From Ruminococcus sp. (GTDB lineage: Bacteria > Bacillota > Clostridia > Oscillospirales > Ruminococcaceae), in contig NZ_JAEFAJ010000021.1 of assembly GCF_016287535.1 (NCBI RefSeq), positions 1-51,708 on the forward strand: 51,708 bases of DNA, written 5' to 3'. Below, piece after piece: positions 42,572 to 51,708 of the stretch (its first letter is position 1; the number at the start of each line of letters is the position of its first letter). Both the position numbers and the translations under genes were made by a program. Under the pieces are notes generated by a model. It ran no database searches and had not been told where the DNA came from. It saw nothing but the letters and a program-made list of their open reading frames with translations.

Positions 42572-42608
42572 AAAAATGCCCACTGATAATAAATCAGTGG
42601 GCATTTTT
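42572..42608 (-). terminator. Terminator after the GH114 gene
   Basis: A 16-bp perfect stem (AAAAATGCCCACTGAT and complement) with an AATAA loop. The arm itself supplies the T-run in both directions. Confidence 0.88.
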
Positions 42609-42624
42609 CAGTCCAATAGTTTGT

Positions 42625-44628
42625 TTATATGTTGTGTGCTGAAAAATTTCTTCCTATGATCTTTCTCATTTCGATAAGATCAAAAATATTCCAGATCCCG
42701 TCTCTGTTGCAATCGTAGTTTTTATTGCCAAGGTCGCAGCGATTTCCGAGAAGGAAGCTCTTGAAGCGCTCAGCGTCTTCTGCCGTATATATTTCCGGTT
42801 CAGCTGCTGAAATAACAACATCACCGTTGTTCCATACGACCTCATTTTTTTCCGCAGAACCTATAAAAGTAAGCTTTTCTGTGCACAAAGCGCCTTCCGT
42901 GCAATACCATGTAAGCATTAAACCGTCATCTGTTTCATCGCAGGCAAAGAACCATACATTGTCACTCATATATGCGATACCGCGTCCGTTGGAAAGATGA
43001 TAGGAAAAATCAGTCTGCTCCTTGTCTGTTATATCGTAGGATACCGAATCCTCTTCATTTCCGCTGAACCAGTAGTAACCTTCTTCACAGTCGCCTGAAA
43101 CACCCTCACATTTCCATAATCCTTTAGTAAAGTAAGTTCCCGGAGCCTGAGTATTGTCAAGCTCTATTCTTCTGCCGTTCTCATCAGTCCATTCGCCCGT
43201 GAAGCGGTCAACAGTACAGCATTTGAAAACCGAATCCTCATTACAGTAAAGATCTTCGGTAAAATAGACGTTTGTTGTTCCGTATCCGTCTTCGATCTCA
43301 AAGCAGCAGGGATTTAATAATATGCCGGTCGTTTTCTCATAATAATTTGTCAGAAGCTCAATTATCTCCGCGTTGCAAAGGAAACTGAAGTCTTCCGGAG
43401 AAACATCGGAAATATAGCTCATGACATCGATCCTGCCGTCTGCATATTCCAGTGAAGCTCTGTCTTCATATATTGACGCTGTAGTTTCTTCTGTATAACC
43501 TGTCTCATAAGTTTTTATGCATTTATCATTTTCAAGAATATATTCGCCGCCCATATTTGTGCCGCTGTTAGCAGAGAACGATATGAAATCCTTTCCGTTC
43601 GGGTCAAAATAGATATATTCTGAAACTGATGTGCCATTGTAATACACTTCCCAGAAGCCGGGCTTGAATGTGCTGACTTTTTCGCCTGCGCCGGGAGGTC
43701 CGAGTTCAGCTATGGCATCAGGATCAATATAGTAATCATCTCCCGGATTCAATTCTGTTAACAGCTGAGAGCCCTTTTCCTGACCCGGAGTCAGAAGATC
43801 AAGAGTGTTCGATGCATAGTATGTATAACCGTTCTCGCGGCAATAGTTTTTAACATTATCGATAATATCACTGTTCTCGGTATATTCAAGCAGATAAACG
43901 TCTTTTCCGAAATCACTTACAAGTTTACAGTAATCCTGAAAATACTCTCTTGTATCATCATCATTTTCGGTAAACAGATCGTTGTCCCAGTCTATGGCGC
44001 TGAAAACTGTCTCCTGATTTACAGCATCCATAATCGCATCAAGGTTTTTATTCTTCTCAGCATATTTTGAAATGTACGTATCACCGCCGTTAATGATAAC
44101 GTATGTGTCATACGCCTTTAATCCCGTCAGGATATCTGTTACGCCGTTAAATATGCCCTCGTTTTTAAAATTGTAATATACATCGCAGTTATCGACCCAA
44201 AGGCCGTCAACGCCCTTGTCAAGTATATCCTTGGCGAGCTTGCCCACAACAAAGTCCTGCCATTCCTTCTGCGATACATCTATCCATTTCTCATCTGTCC
44301 AGTTCTCATATGTACCAAGGGAATACTTCTTGTATTTCTTGTAATAAGGACGGAATTTTTCAACAGAGCCAAGGTTCAGATAGCTGTAGACAGTGTGTCC
44401 TGCTTCCTTCAGCTCGCTGATCTCTTCTTCCTCAAAATACTGTGCGTCGATCACGATCTTCCTGTAATTTTCCATATAGGAGATATCCTCCGGATCAGCG
44501 CCAAGAAATACTCCGTACTCATACTTTACATCTGCCGTTTCAGCCTTGATACAGCAGGGAGCAGCAGATAATGCTGCAAAGCAAGTTGTTATAGCCATGA
44601 TAAGGCTTGTTATCCTTTTATTTTTCAT
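42625..44628 (-). CDS. Secreted GH114-like glycosidase with dockerin
   Basis: The start at 44628 has GAGGATC upstream and opens a signal peptide (ITSLIMAITTCFAALSAAPC); the protein is 667 residues. Residues about 35-290 match the GH114 / TM1410 barrel: YRKIVIDAQYF, HTVYSYLNLGSVE, LDKGVDGLWVDNCDVYYNF and YVIINGGD, with acidic residues at the ends of strands. Characterised GH114 enzymes cut alpha-1,4-polygalactosamine of fungal exopolysaccharide. A region of about 270 beta-rich residues follows without a recognised fold. The C-terminal dockerin keeps only the second calcium loop (DCNRDGIWNIFDLIEMRKII). It is a single-gene unit. Confidence 0.82.
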   Translation of the reverse strand: MKNKRITSLIMAITTCFAALSAAPCCIKAETADVKYEYGVFLGADPEDISYMENYRKIVIDAQYFEEEEISELKEAGHTVYSYLNLGSVEKFRPYYKKYKKYSLGTYENWTDEKWIDVSQKEWQDFVVGKLAKDILDKGVDGLWVDNCDVYYNFKNEGIFNGVTDILTGLKAYDTYVIINGGDTYISKYAEKNKNLDAIMDAVNQETVFSAIDWDNDLFTENDDDTREYFQDYCKLVSDFGKDVYLLEYTENSDIIDNVKNYCRENGYTYYASNTLDLLTPGQEKGSQLLTELNPGDDYYIDPDAIAELGPPGAGEKVSTFKPGFWEVYYNGTSVSEYIYFDPNGKDFISFSANSGTNMGGEYILENDKCIKTYETGYTEETTASIYEDRASLEYADGRIDVMSYISDVSPEDFSFLCNAEIIELLTNYYEKTTGILLNPCCFEIEDGYGTTNVYFTEDLYCNEDSVFKCCTVDRFTGEWTDENGRRIELDNTQAPGTYFTKGLWKCEGVSGDCEEGYYWFSGNEEDSVSYDITDKEQTDFSYHLSNGRGIAYMSDNVWFFACDETDDGLMLTWYCTEGALCTEKLTFIGSAEKNEVVWNNGDVVISAAEPEIYTAEDAERFKSFLLGNRCDLGNKNYDCNRDGIWNIFDLIEMRKIIGRNFSAHNI

Positions 44629-45145
44629 TATGATCCTCTTTTCGTTCGGTATTGTTTTAGTTTGTGAGTTTTCAGACATTTGGTGCGTCAGGTTGCTTCA
44701 TATGATGTCAATAACAGTAGTGTTTTTCATAGTAATACTCCTTTTTGTGAATGTGAATCGTTTTTGATATGCATTTTATTATAAGCGCAGTTCATGCTGC
44801 ACTGTTAATATATACGAATGAAAAAAACATTTTCAGACAAAAAATTCAAATCATTTATGATGAAGACAGTATCTCTTCCCCATTGCAATTCAGCTTATTG
44901 TACTTATCATCAGTCTGTTCAGATTGCAGCCTGATAAGCAGAGATAAATAAAGCTCTGAGGAACAGGCATATCATCACGATATACATAAAATAAAAGTGC
45001 TCTCCGTGGAATGGAAAGTCCCTGCTTTTTTTCCTGAACGTATCCGGTTAAATACGACAATAAAGTACTTGATTTATTTCTGTAAACAGTATATAATTTA
45101 TGCATAACAAATCGCCTTATCCATTCAGCCAAAGGAGGTATAACA
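44629..45145. other. Gene-free region between divergent dockerin genes
   Basis: No convincing gene is present. It contains the promoter at 45069-45097 for the downstream gene. A TATAAT on the minus strand near 44775 may serve the GH114 gene, but its -35 is poor. I see no strong hairpins. Confidence 0.5.
45069..45097 (+). promoter_or_regulatory. Promoter of the 1,075-residue dockerin protein
   Basis: TTGATT (45069-45074), a 17-base spacer and TATAAT (45092-45097), about 48 bases before the start codon. Confidence 0.7.
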
Positions 45146-48100
45146 ATGATACGCAAAAAGATCTTTACCGCTATAGCAGCTGTCGTTCTTTCAGCAGCAA
45201 ACGCTCTCACTGCACTGCCCTCATGGACAGCCGCAGCAAACGGCTCTGAGACTTCACAGACTCAGAACGCTCCCACTGAAAAAAGCGACAGAACAGTAAG
45301 TATATATACCGGATCGCTTGCAGATCACACAGTACAAAAATCCGGTACGTGTACGCTGAAAATCTCATGCATTGATATTACAACAGGTGAAAAGACTGCT
45401 GATTTCACTTACGATTATCAGATCGCCAACGAATACATCGACGGTAACTATCCGTCAGGCAGGAAAATAGAAAAGCGTTCTGACGAGGTTTACGAATTGT
45501 ACCCCGGTATAACATACTCCTTCTCGTTCTGGGTACAGGGTATGCAGACCTTCACTGACAGCTATTTCGTTCATTTTGACAGTGAAAACCAGACAAAAGA
45601 GTTGGTCGTAAAAGCATATCCGAAAAGCACTGCAAAAAATGTACACATAAAAGCCCATGACCTGACCGGTATTTCAGCAGATGCGGAAAAGAAACCTTAT
45701 GACGGCGATAAGCTCATGGAGCAATTCCAGTACGTCTATGTCTATGACGAGAACGGAGAGCTCTTTGCGAGAACTGCCATGGAAGGACAGAATGACATAT
45801 ACCTCCCCGACGGCAAGTACAGTATCAAGGTGATACCCGCGTTATCCTACAGCTGTACCGAGCCCGGCGGAAATGTACTGCCCCTTGAAGTAAAGGACGG
45901 CAAGCCGGACAGCGATCTTGATTTCTGCTTTGAAAAAGACGACAGCAGCAAAGTTCAGACTCTCGGCATAAATGTGATCGACGCTCAGACAGGTGAGAAT
46001 ATCGACGATATCAGCTTTTATGTAAACTATTATTGTGAATATTCAGCCGGTACTCCGAATTTTCCCGAAAATTACCCCGCTTTCGGCGGATCATACTCTC
46101 AGGAGACAGAGTCCGGAAGTGATGAATTCGGTTACAGTACAGCCTTTAGTTCAGAACTGTGGGAACATATTGAGCTGTTTCCAAAAAAGAGTATTTTATT
46201 TAAGACCGGCACCGACGAAGCGATAACCGTCCCTGCTTTACGTACATACTATCAGATCAGTTTCATTTCTGTTCCTTTAAAATACCGGGACTGCTACATC
46301 GCGGAATGCGATCATAAGGACGGCGTCATTTTTGATTTTACTGACGGCGGCTCAGTATTCTTCAATGTTCTCGATGAAGACGAGAAAAATATCACAGTAA
46401 AGCTTATTCCTGTGCCCGAAGAAGAGTATCCCACAATAGGCAGCTGCTCGGCTGACATATCCGTTGTGGATATGGATACAGGCGAAAATATAGAAAACGT
46501 AAATGCAAGGCTCACGCTTGAAGGCAGCACTACAAGAATAAACGTCGGAAAATGGAACACCTCCGATTCACCGTCACAGTCCTTCAGTCAGCTCCGCGAT
46601 TCGGTAAACTACCGGCTGGAGCTCAGCAATGTCCCGGAGGAATACGTATGTGAAACTTCCTGCAGCTTCCGTTTTGACAATGACGGCGAGAAAAAGGATA
46701 TCACAATAAGAGCAAGGAAAGCCGGCATTGAACCGAATGTTCCGATAACAGCCAACGACTGGACCGGCTTCCTTTTCAATGACAATGCAAAGAATTACGG
46801 TATAAGGAAGATGAAAAAGCCCGTCACCGTAACGGTTTACGGCGAAAACGGCAGCTTGTTCGTTCAGGATACGATAACCGCAAAAGGCAGTATCTATCTC
46901 CCCGACGGAAAATACATACTTGAAGCCACTACGGAAAAAAGCACTGAGTTCCCGGATTACAAACCCGTTTCCACGGACGAAGAAAGAGTTCAGAGAGCGG
47001 CGGAACTCCTGCCTGACGAGGTAATACCAGACGGAAACAGGGTAGAGCTCACAGTCAGTGACGGGCTCCCCGACAAGGATATCTGCTTCTGCTTTGAAGA
47101 GGGTATAGAAACTCCTGCCGTGGAATCAAAGCTTAGGATACATATTATTGATTCTGAAACAGGCGAAACTCCGAAGGACGTTGTTTGCAAGGTCAATGAA
47201 GGGCTTTCCTACCGGACACCGCGGGAAATGGAATACAACACGAGCGAGGACGATGATATAACCCTTGAAAACCTCAGCGGAACATACAATATAAAAGTCT
47301 ATTCTCCCGATCAGTATAACAACAGCTTCTTCTTTGAATACTCTCCGGACAAAGGTCTGTACGCTGACGGTGTATCGTTATTTGAAGTTTCATTCACGCT
47401 TTATCCAAAGGGTGACAATGATATTTATATAAAGCTCGTTCCGATCGATTCAAAGCCCGATAGTCAGGGCGACAACTGCGTTGCCAATGTTTCGGTTATT
47501 GACAGTGAGACAGGAGAATACATTCCTAATATACATTGCAATGTATACCTGAGCGGAAACGACTATAACATACCCGTTGCCGGCTGGAACTCGGCTGATC
47601 ACACTATCGGATGTGTAAGAGGTCTTTACGCAGGTCAAAACTATTTATTGTCGCTTTTTGACATTCCCAGCGGTTATATATGCAAAAGCGATGTATATTT
47701 CAGCTTCGACGCACCGAATGAAACAAAGGACATAACACTTTATGCGTTCAAGCCTGAAAACACCAATGTTTACATAAAAGCTCTTGACATTTCGGATGAA
47801 CGTCCTAATGGAAAATATATTCCGTATAAGAACTACAGGTTCATGGGATATGACGAATTCCAGCTCGAAGTCTATGATGCCGAGGGCAATGCTGTATACA
47901 GGAACGCTGCGGGAGAAATGTTCCTCCCCGACGGCGAATATACTGTAAAAGCCGTGTCACCTTACTACGGCTATGTTCTGCCGGACGAAAACGCCCCGAA
48001 AACAAAAGCTGCCATGAAGCAGATCACAGACTACATTATCGCTGCCAACGGTGAGCTGAGCATAACTGTAAAGGACGGTCAGATGGCGGAAAAATGCTGC

Positions 48101-48373
48101 TTCCTGTTCATAAACGAAAAGGAATACAGCGAAGCTATCAACTATGGTGACTCAAACTGTGACGGTACTGTAGACCTTGCAGACGCGGTGCTTATAATGC
48201 AGGCACTGGCAAACCCTGACAAATACGGTCTGAACGGAAGCTCGGAACTGTGTATTACGGCTAAGGGGCTCAATAACGCAGATGTTGACAGTACAGTAAA
48301 GGGACTGACTTCAAACGACGCTCTCTGCATACAGAAATACCTGCTCGGAATAATAACAGCTCTGCCTGTATAA
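45146..48373 (+). CDS. Large secreted repeat protein with dockerin
   Basis: This 1,075-residue exported protein has no catalytic motif I recognise. After the signal peptide (IFTAIAAVVLSAANALTALP) two kinds of beta modules alternate. Type A (five copies) opens like INVIDAQTGENIDD, ISVVDMDTGENIEN or VSVIDSETGEYIPN. Type B (three copies) opens like VHIKAHDLTG and ends with a conserved LPDGKYSIKV or LPDGEYTVKA turn. They resemble Cna-B / carboxypeptidase-regulatory-like surface modules. The C terminus is a dockerin with a long insert between the halves (DSNCDGTVDLADAVLIMQAL and SNDALCIQKYLLG). It may be an adhesin or structural part of the cellulosome. The ribosome site is AAAGGAGG. Confidence 0.83.
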   Translation: MIRKKIFTAIAAVVLSAANALTALPSWTAAANGSETSQTQNAPTEKSDRTVSIYTGSLADHTVQKSGTCTLKISCIDITTGEKTADFTYDYQIANEYIDGNYPSGRKIEKRSDEVYELYPGITYSFSFWVQGMQTFTDSYFVHFDSENQTKELVVKAYPKSTAKNVHIKAHDLTGISADAEKKPYDGDKLMEQFQYVYVYDENGELFARTAMEGQNDIYLPDGKYSIKVIPALSYSCTEPGGNVLPLEVKDGKPDSDLDFCFEKDDSSKVQTLGINVIDAQTGENIDDISFYVNYYCEYSAGTPNFPENYPAFGGSYSQETESGSDEFGYSTAFSSELWEHIELFPKKSILFKTGTDEAITVPALRTYYQISFISVPLKYRDCYIAECDHKDGVIFDFTDGGSVFFNVLDEDEKNITVKLIPVPEEEYPTIGSCSADISVVDMDTGENIENVNARLTLEGSTTRINVGKWNTSDSPSQSFSQLRDSVNYRLELSNVPEEYVCETSCSFRFDNDGEKKDITIRARKAGIEPNVPITANDWTGFLFNDNAKNYGIRKMKKPVTVTVYGENGSLFVQDTITAKGSIYLPDGKYILEATTEKSTEFPDYKPVSTDEERVQRAAELLPDEVIPDGNRVELTVSDGLPDKDICFCFEEGIETPAVESKLRIHIIDSETGETPKDVVCKVNEGLSYRTPREMEYNTSEDDDITLENLSGTYNIKVYSPDQYNNSFFFEYSPDKGLYADGVSLFEVSFTLYPKGDNDIYIKLVPIDSKPDSQGDNCVANVSVIDSETGEYIPNIHCNVYLSGNDYNIPVAGWNSADHTIGCVRGLYAGQNYLLSLFDIPSGYICKSDVYFSFDAPNETKDITLYAFKPENTNVYIKALDISDERPNGKYIPYKNYRFMGYDEFQLEVYDAEGNAVYRNAAGEMFLPDGEYTVKAVSPYYGYVLPDENAPKTKAAMKQITDYIIAANGELSITVKDGQMAEKCCFLFINEKEYSEAINYGDSNCDGTVDLADAVLIMQALANPDKYGLNGSSELCITAKGLNNADVDSTVKGLTSNDALCIQKYLLGIITALPV

Positions 48374-48389
48374 AACCAAAACATAAAAG

Positions 48390-48436
48390 ATCAGGAGTAT
48401 GTCCGGGATAAGCGAACATACTCCTGATAAATTTTT
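48390..48436 (+). terminator. Terminator after the 1,075-residue gene
   Basis: The stem ATCAGGAGTATGT pairs with ACATACTCCTGAT, followed by AAATTTTTAT. Confidence 0.85.
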
Positions 48437-48511
48437 ATATTGAAGCTTTTTTGAAAAAGTGTGAGAGTTTATGAAACCCCGACCGTCTAATAAGTGTACA
48501 CAATAAAAACA

Positions 48512-48552
48512 GGCGGATTGCTGGCCGAAAAGATTCTGCACAGCAAACTGCC
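48512..48552 (+). promoter_or_regulatory. Leader hairpin upstream of the 711-residue gene
   Basis: GGCGGATTGCTG (48512-48523) pairs with CAGCAAACTGCC (48541-48552) at 11 of 12 positions. It ends about 15 bases before the AAAGGAGG ribosome site, where it could affect translation or message stability. Confidence 0.5.
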
Positions 48553-48580
48553 ATGTCCTTGATCTAAAGGAGGGGTTACT

Positions 48581-50716
48581 ATGAAAAAAAGTAAAAAACT
48601 GACAATACTCACAGCACTTATAATGGGACTGACATCATTTTCAGCTATCCCAATGACAACAACAGCCGAGGACGGAGCACCCGCAGCAGTTTCGGACAGT
48701 GATGAATATACTGCTAAGGAAAAGGGCGAGATCATTTTTGATGCTGATGATCTTTCTGTGAAAGTATACACAGGTGATGAGCTTAACATCGATAATGTAC
48801 AGCTCAGATATGGAGTATATTACGACGAAGAAAAATCATACGTTTCACCGTTGTATGATTTTGAAAAATTCACTGTAGGCTCAGGTACCAGTTCCGAGCT
48901 TTACACCATAGATACAAGCGAGGTTGATACTACTAAAGCAGGTAAGTATAATATAGTGCTCAAGCCCAGAGCAGGTGCTGTATTTAAAGCATTATCGGAT
49001 TATAACACAAATTATGAGATCACACTGGAGGGAACAGAAAGCTATCTGCCTGTTATAGTCTATGACAAGGAAAGCATAAAGGATACTCCCCTTTATCTGC
49101 GTTTCTTCACAGAAGCCATTGAGGCACCTGCGGGAAGTATTCCTGATTTCAGACTTTGCGGCGCAATGGCTTCCGATGTAAGTTATGAGGTGGAGGACGA
49201 GACGATCGCAAGGGTCACTGAAAGATCAAATCCCGAATTCCTTGAACTGGATTGCTTAAAGGAAGGCGAAACTACTATTAATGTCTATACCTCCGACGGC
49301 AGAAAAACAAGTGAGAAGATAATAGTGACACCGTCGCTTTATCAGCCGATTGATCCTGACGAGTTCCCTTTTACCACAACTACAACATATAATCCTGATC
49401 ATGTATATACCACTACAACTACAGTGACAGTTGACAAGTGGTGGTATGAATATGAAAAAAGTCTTCTTCCGACAACAACTACTGATGTTCTTACAAGTTA
49501 TGCCGGAAAGCCACTGACCACTACCACCACAACACTGCCTTTTGCAAAAGTTGATCTCGATACTTCCGATATGAAGGTAGGTGAAACAAGAAAAGGTCAC
49601 TGTATTGATCCGCGTACAGGAGAGAATATAGTAGCTACAATTATGCCATCTTCAAATATGTGCGTTTCATACAGCTCGGATCAGAAAACTTTCACCTTAA
49701 CAGCTCTTAAAGAAGGGCTTACTCACCTTGCCATTGTTACAGGAGATATGCCTACATATTCTATTGACATCAGGGTCGTAGCGGCAGATTCAGCTGTAAC
49801 GGGCACAAATGAGCCTGAAACATGGATAAGGGGAACTGGTGTGGATCACTTCGACAGTATAAAAACTCTTCCGACAAAAACTATTTACGATGAAGGTGAA
49901 GAGCTTGACCTCAGCGGACTTGCAGTCAATGCTTATCATTCAGCTGCAAGAAGTTCCAATAAAGGCAACTCAGAAACTTTAAGAACGGATTACGCCTGGG
50001 AGATCGAAGAAATAAAACCGGAATATATTACTATCAGTGATCTGCAGGGCAAAACCTATAAACCAGATCAGTTTGCAGCGCTCAAAGGCGGAAATGCCTG
50101 CATTGTAAGTATGGGTAAAAACCAGTATATTCCCGATATCAAGGTAGCCGGTGAAGAATACGAAAAAGATCTTTATGATACAGACGGCTTCTCTTTCAGA
50201 GTATATATAAACCCTTACAATAAGGATTCAAAGTTCATAAAGATTGATAACGCCGAGGTCGAGAGTTTTGCATATGGTTCAACAAGCAAGGGATTCAAAC
50301 TGAAAGGTAAGGACGCTTTCAGTATAGATATGGACGCTAATATGCACTTTGGATATTCTGTTGAAAGTGATATACGGCAGGGCGACAAAGTATCAGGAGT
50401 GCTTTATATCAAGCCTGAAACGAACTATATAATCATGGGGGATCTTAATGTCATTGAATACGGCGGTGAAGACGGTGATGCAAATGCCGACGGCACACTT
50501 GATATGGCTGACGCTGTATTGATAATGCAGGCTCTTGCAAATCCTAATAAATACGGTCTTAACGGTACAAGCGAAAAACACATCACAAAGAGAGGAAAAG
50601 CTCTCGGTGATATGGATTACAACGGTCTGACCGTCGGTGACGCACAGGTAATTCAGCGCAAACTGCTTGGTTTGGATGTTGACGCTGTATTTACCATTTA
50701 TAGTGAAAAAGAATAA
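48581..50716 (+). CDS. Secreted Ig-like/Thr-linker protein with dockerin
   Basis: This 711-residue exported protein has a signal peptide (LTILTALIMGLTSFSAIPM, then TTTAEDG) and no catalytic motif I recognise. Several beta modules resemble bacterial Ig-like (BIG2-type) folds. Threonine-rich linkers (TTTTTYN, TTTTTVTV, LTTTTTTLP) separate them at about residues 265-325 and are likely glycosylated. The dockerin (DANADGTLDMADAVLIMQAL, the GLNGTSEKHIT insert, and DMDYNGLTVGDAQVIQRKLL) is nearly the same as that of the preceding protein, so both should bind the same cohesin. The ribosome site is AAAGGAGG. It lies just before the CRISPR array but is unrelated to it. Confidence 0.82.
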   Translation: MKKSKKLTILTALIMGLTSFSAIPMTTTAEDGAPAAVSDSDEYTAKEKGEIIFDADDLSVKVYTGDELNIDNVQLRYGVYYDEEKSYVSPLYDFEKFTVGSGTSSELYTIDTSEVDTTKAGKYNIVLKPRAGAVFKALSDYNTNYEITLEGTESYLPVIVYDKESIKDTPLYLRFFTEAIEAPAGSIPDFRLCGAMASDVSYEVEDETIARVTERSNPEFLELDCLKEGETTINVYTSDGRKTSEKIIVTPSLYQPIDPDEFPFTTTTTYNPDHVYTTTTTVTVDKWWYEYEKSLLPTTTTDVLTSYAGKPLTTTTTTLPFAKVDLDTSDMKVGETRKGHCIDPRTGENIVATIMPSSNMCVSYSSDQKTFTLTALKEGLTHLAIVTGDMPTYSIDIRVVAADSAVTGTNEPETWIRGTGVDHFDSIKTLPTKTIYDEGEELDLSGLAVNAYHSAARSSNKGNSETLRTDYAWEIEEIKPEYITISDLQGKTYKPDQFAALKGGNACIVSMGKNQYIPDIKVAGEEYEKDLYDTDGFSFRVYINPYNKDSKFIKIDNAEVESFAYGSTSKGFKLKGKDAFSIDMDANMHFGYSVESDIRQGDKVSGVLYIKPETNYIIMGDLNVIEYGGEDGDANADGTLDMADAVLIMQALANPNKYGLNGTSEKHITKRGKALGDMDYNGLTVGDAQVIQRKLLGLDVDAVFTIYSEKE

Positions 50717-50808
50717 GTATTACGTTTATGGGATATAATATATCATCATTGCATTTTTGCCGGCACTCTTATTGCTATAGTACCAATATACAACTAAAGG
50801 CAATAATC

Positions 50809-50839
50809 AAGAAAGCTCTCCGAAGTGGAGAGCTTTCTT
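50809..50839 (+). terminator. Terminator between the 711-residue gene and the CRISPR array
   Basis: A 13-bp perfect stem with arms AAGAAAGCTCTCC and complement and a GAAGT loop, followed by CTTGCC. The reverse strand has the better T-rich flank, so it may also end CRISPR transcription from the right. Confidence 0.7.
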
Positions 50840-50860
50840 CTTGCCTACTCTTATTTTCTT

Positions 50861-51708
50861 AGGATCACCCCTGCGTATGCAGGGAAAAGTCAAATGCCGT
50901 ATCAATTATGTTCTCTGTCACAGGATCACCCCTACGTGTGCAGGGAAAAGTACGAGCCACGACCATTAGAACGACCACCTCTAGGATCACCCCTGCGTGT
51001 GCAGGGAAAAGCATTACATTCAGGGCGTACAAAGTGCTCTATGAGGATCACCCCTGCGTGTGCAGGGAAAAGATTTATCCAGTATCTCTCATTCTCAGTC
51101 ATTTAGGATCACCCCTGCGTGTGCAGGGAAAAGGCGTTAATATCAATGTTTCCGTTTTCTTTATAGGGATCACCCCTGCGTGTGCAGGGAAAAGGCTATC
51201 ATAACAACCGAAATAGGTACAAAAGTAGGATCACCCCTGCGTGTGCAGGGAAAAGAGTTGTTAAGCTGTTCAACCGTGACACAAATTAGGATCACCCCTG
51301 CGTGTGCAGGGAAAAGTGTTATTGCCGCGGACGGCATGACATACGGCGAGGATCACCCCTGCGTGTGCAGGGAAAAGTGGCATTTTGCAGACCTGTTATC
51401 GGGACTTCTAGGATCACCCCTGCGTGTGCAGGGAAAAGCTGATATCAGACGTGAAAACGCATATAATAACAGGATCACCCCTGCGTGTGCAGGGAAAAGT
51501 CACAGTTTGTTTATACCGGTTTACCGGACACAGGATCACCCCTGCGTGTGCAGGGAAAAGTGCAACAGCAAATTTATCACCCTTGATTATTGAGGATCAC
51601 CCCTGCGTGTGCAGGGAAAAGACGTGATACCGGTGATTGCGAGTGATGGGTGGAGGATCACCCCTGCGAGTGCAGGGAAAAGCTAAACCCGAATAACGAG
51701 TAGACAGA
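50861..51708 (-). CRISPR. Type I-E-like CRISPR array, at least 14 repeats
   Basis: Fourteen repeats start at 50862 and recur every 61 bases exactly (50862, 50923, 50984 and so on to 51655). The shared core is 28 bases, GGATCACCCC to GGGAAAAG. The base before it is A in 13 of 14 copies, so the unit is probably 29 bases with 32-base spacers, the type I-E format. The inner CCCTGC-GTGT-GCAGGG is a stem-loop. The reverse complement begins CTTTTCCCTGCACACGC and ends GGTGATCC, like type I-E repeats of streptococci, so transcription probably runs leftward from a leader beyond the right edge. Repeats 1, 2 and 14 each have one changed base. The array is cut by the window end, and no cas gene is visible. 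Confidence 0.96.

Noticed and set aside
50825..51627. Open frames of 67-137 codons across the CRISPR array with repeated ITPACAGK or GSPLRVQGK motifs
   Set aside because: They are translations of the repeats themselves; the 61-base period shifts frame and there are no ribosome sites.

Overview
This window looks like a chromosomal segment of a fibre-degrading rumen or gut Firmicute, most likely a Ruminococcus (R. albus / R. flavefaciens type). The evidence is six secreted proteins with dockerin modules (a GH9 cellulase among them), a SCIFF peptide with its radical SAM maturase, consensus sigma-A promoters with 17-nt spacers, strong AGGAGG-type ribosome sites, and a type I-E style CRISPR array. 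The genus is inferred from gene content, not from a marker gene.

Positions 1-12,100 (minus strand) form an RHS polymorphic-toxin locus. A small membrane-anchored protein gene is translationally coupled to a 3,286-residue secreted RHS protein. The RHS protein ends in a Hint domain and a C-terminal toxin, followed by an overlapping immunity gene. Downstream lies an orphan cassette: a partial Hint tail fused to a RelE/ParE-like toxin, then a second probable immunity gene. It carries its own perfect promoter, built into the end of the preceding terminator. The same terminator plus -35 element recurs at the left edge, so more cassettes probably lie outside the window.

Positions 12,100-26,600 are mostly housekeeping: tRNA-Gln(CUG), a PcrA/UvrD helicase, pyruvate kinase, a membrane protein, a GNAT acetyltransferase, a Dabb protein, a short-chain dehydrogenase, a DUF4268-type protein that may be a fusion, and FolC. 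A minus-strand operon follows: a three-part regulator (sugar-binding-like, degenerate GGDEF, AraC HTH), a zinc-ribbon protein, a SIMPL protein and a CDF exporter with a manganese-type metal site. Two intergenic regions look like structured RNAs.

Positions 27,200-40,000 carry an ABC-F ATPase with a dockerin/SGNH hydrolase behind it, the SCIFF peptide (scfA) and maturase (scfB) with an AraC regulator, an M15 D,D-carboxypeptidase, a family 5 solute-binding lipoprotein, a GH9 endoglucanase with dockerin, and an O-antigen-ligase-like membrane protein.

Positions 40,000-50,700 are a run of secreted dockerin proteins: an M60-like metallopeptidase, a GH114-like glycosidase and two large non-catalytic-looking proteins. 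The dockerins fall into at least three sequence types, so these proteins probably dock on different cohesins. A CRISPR array of 14 visible repeats closes the window and runs off the right edge; no cas genes are in view.

All coordinates, identities and domain names here come from reading the sequence by eye. Family assignments rest on recognised motifs, not on database searches.
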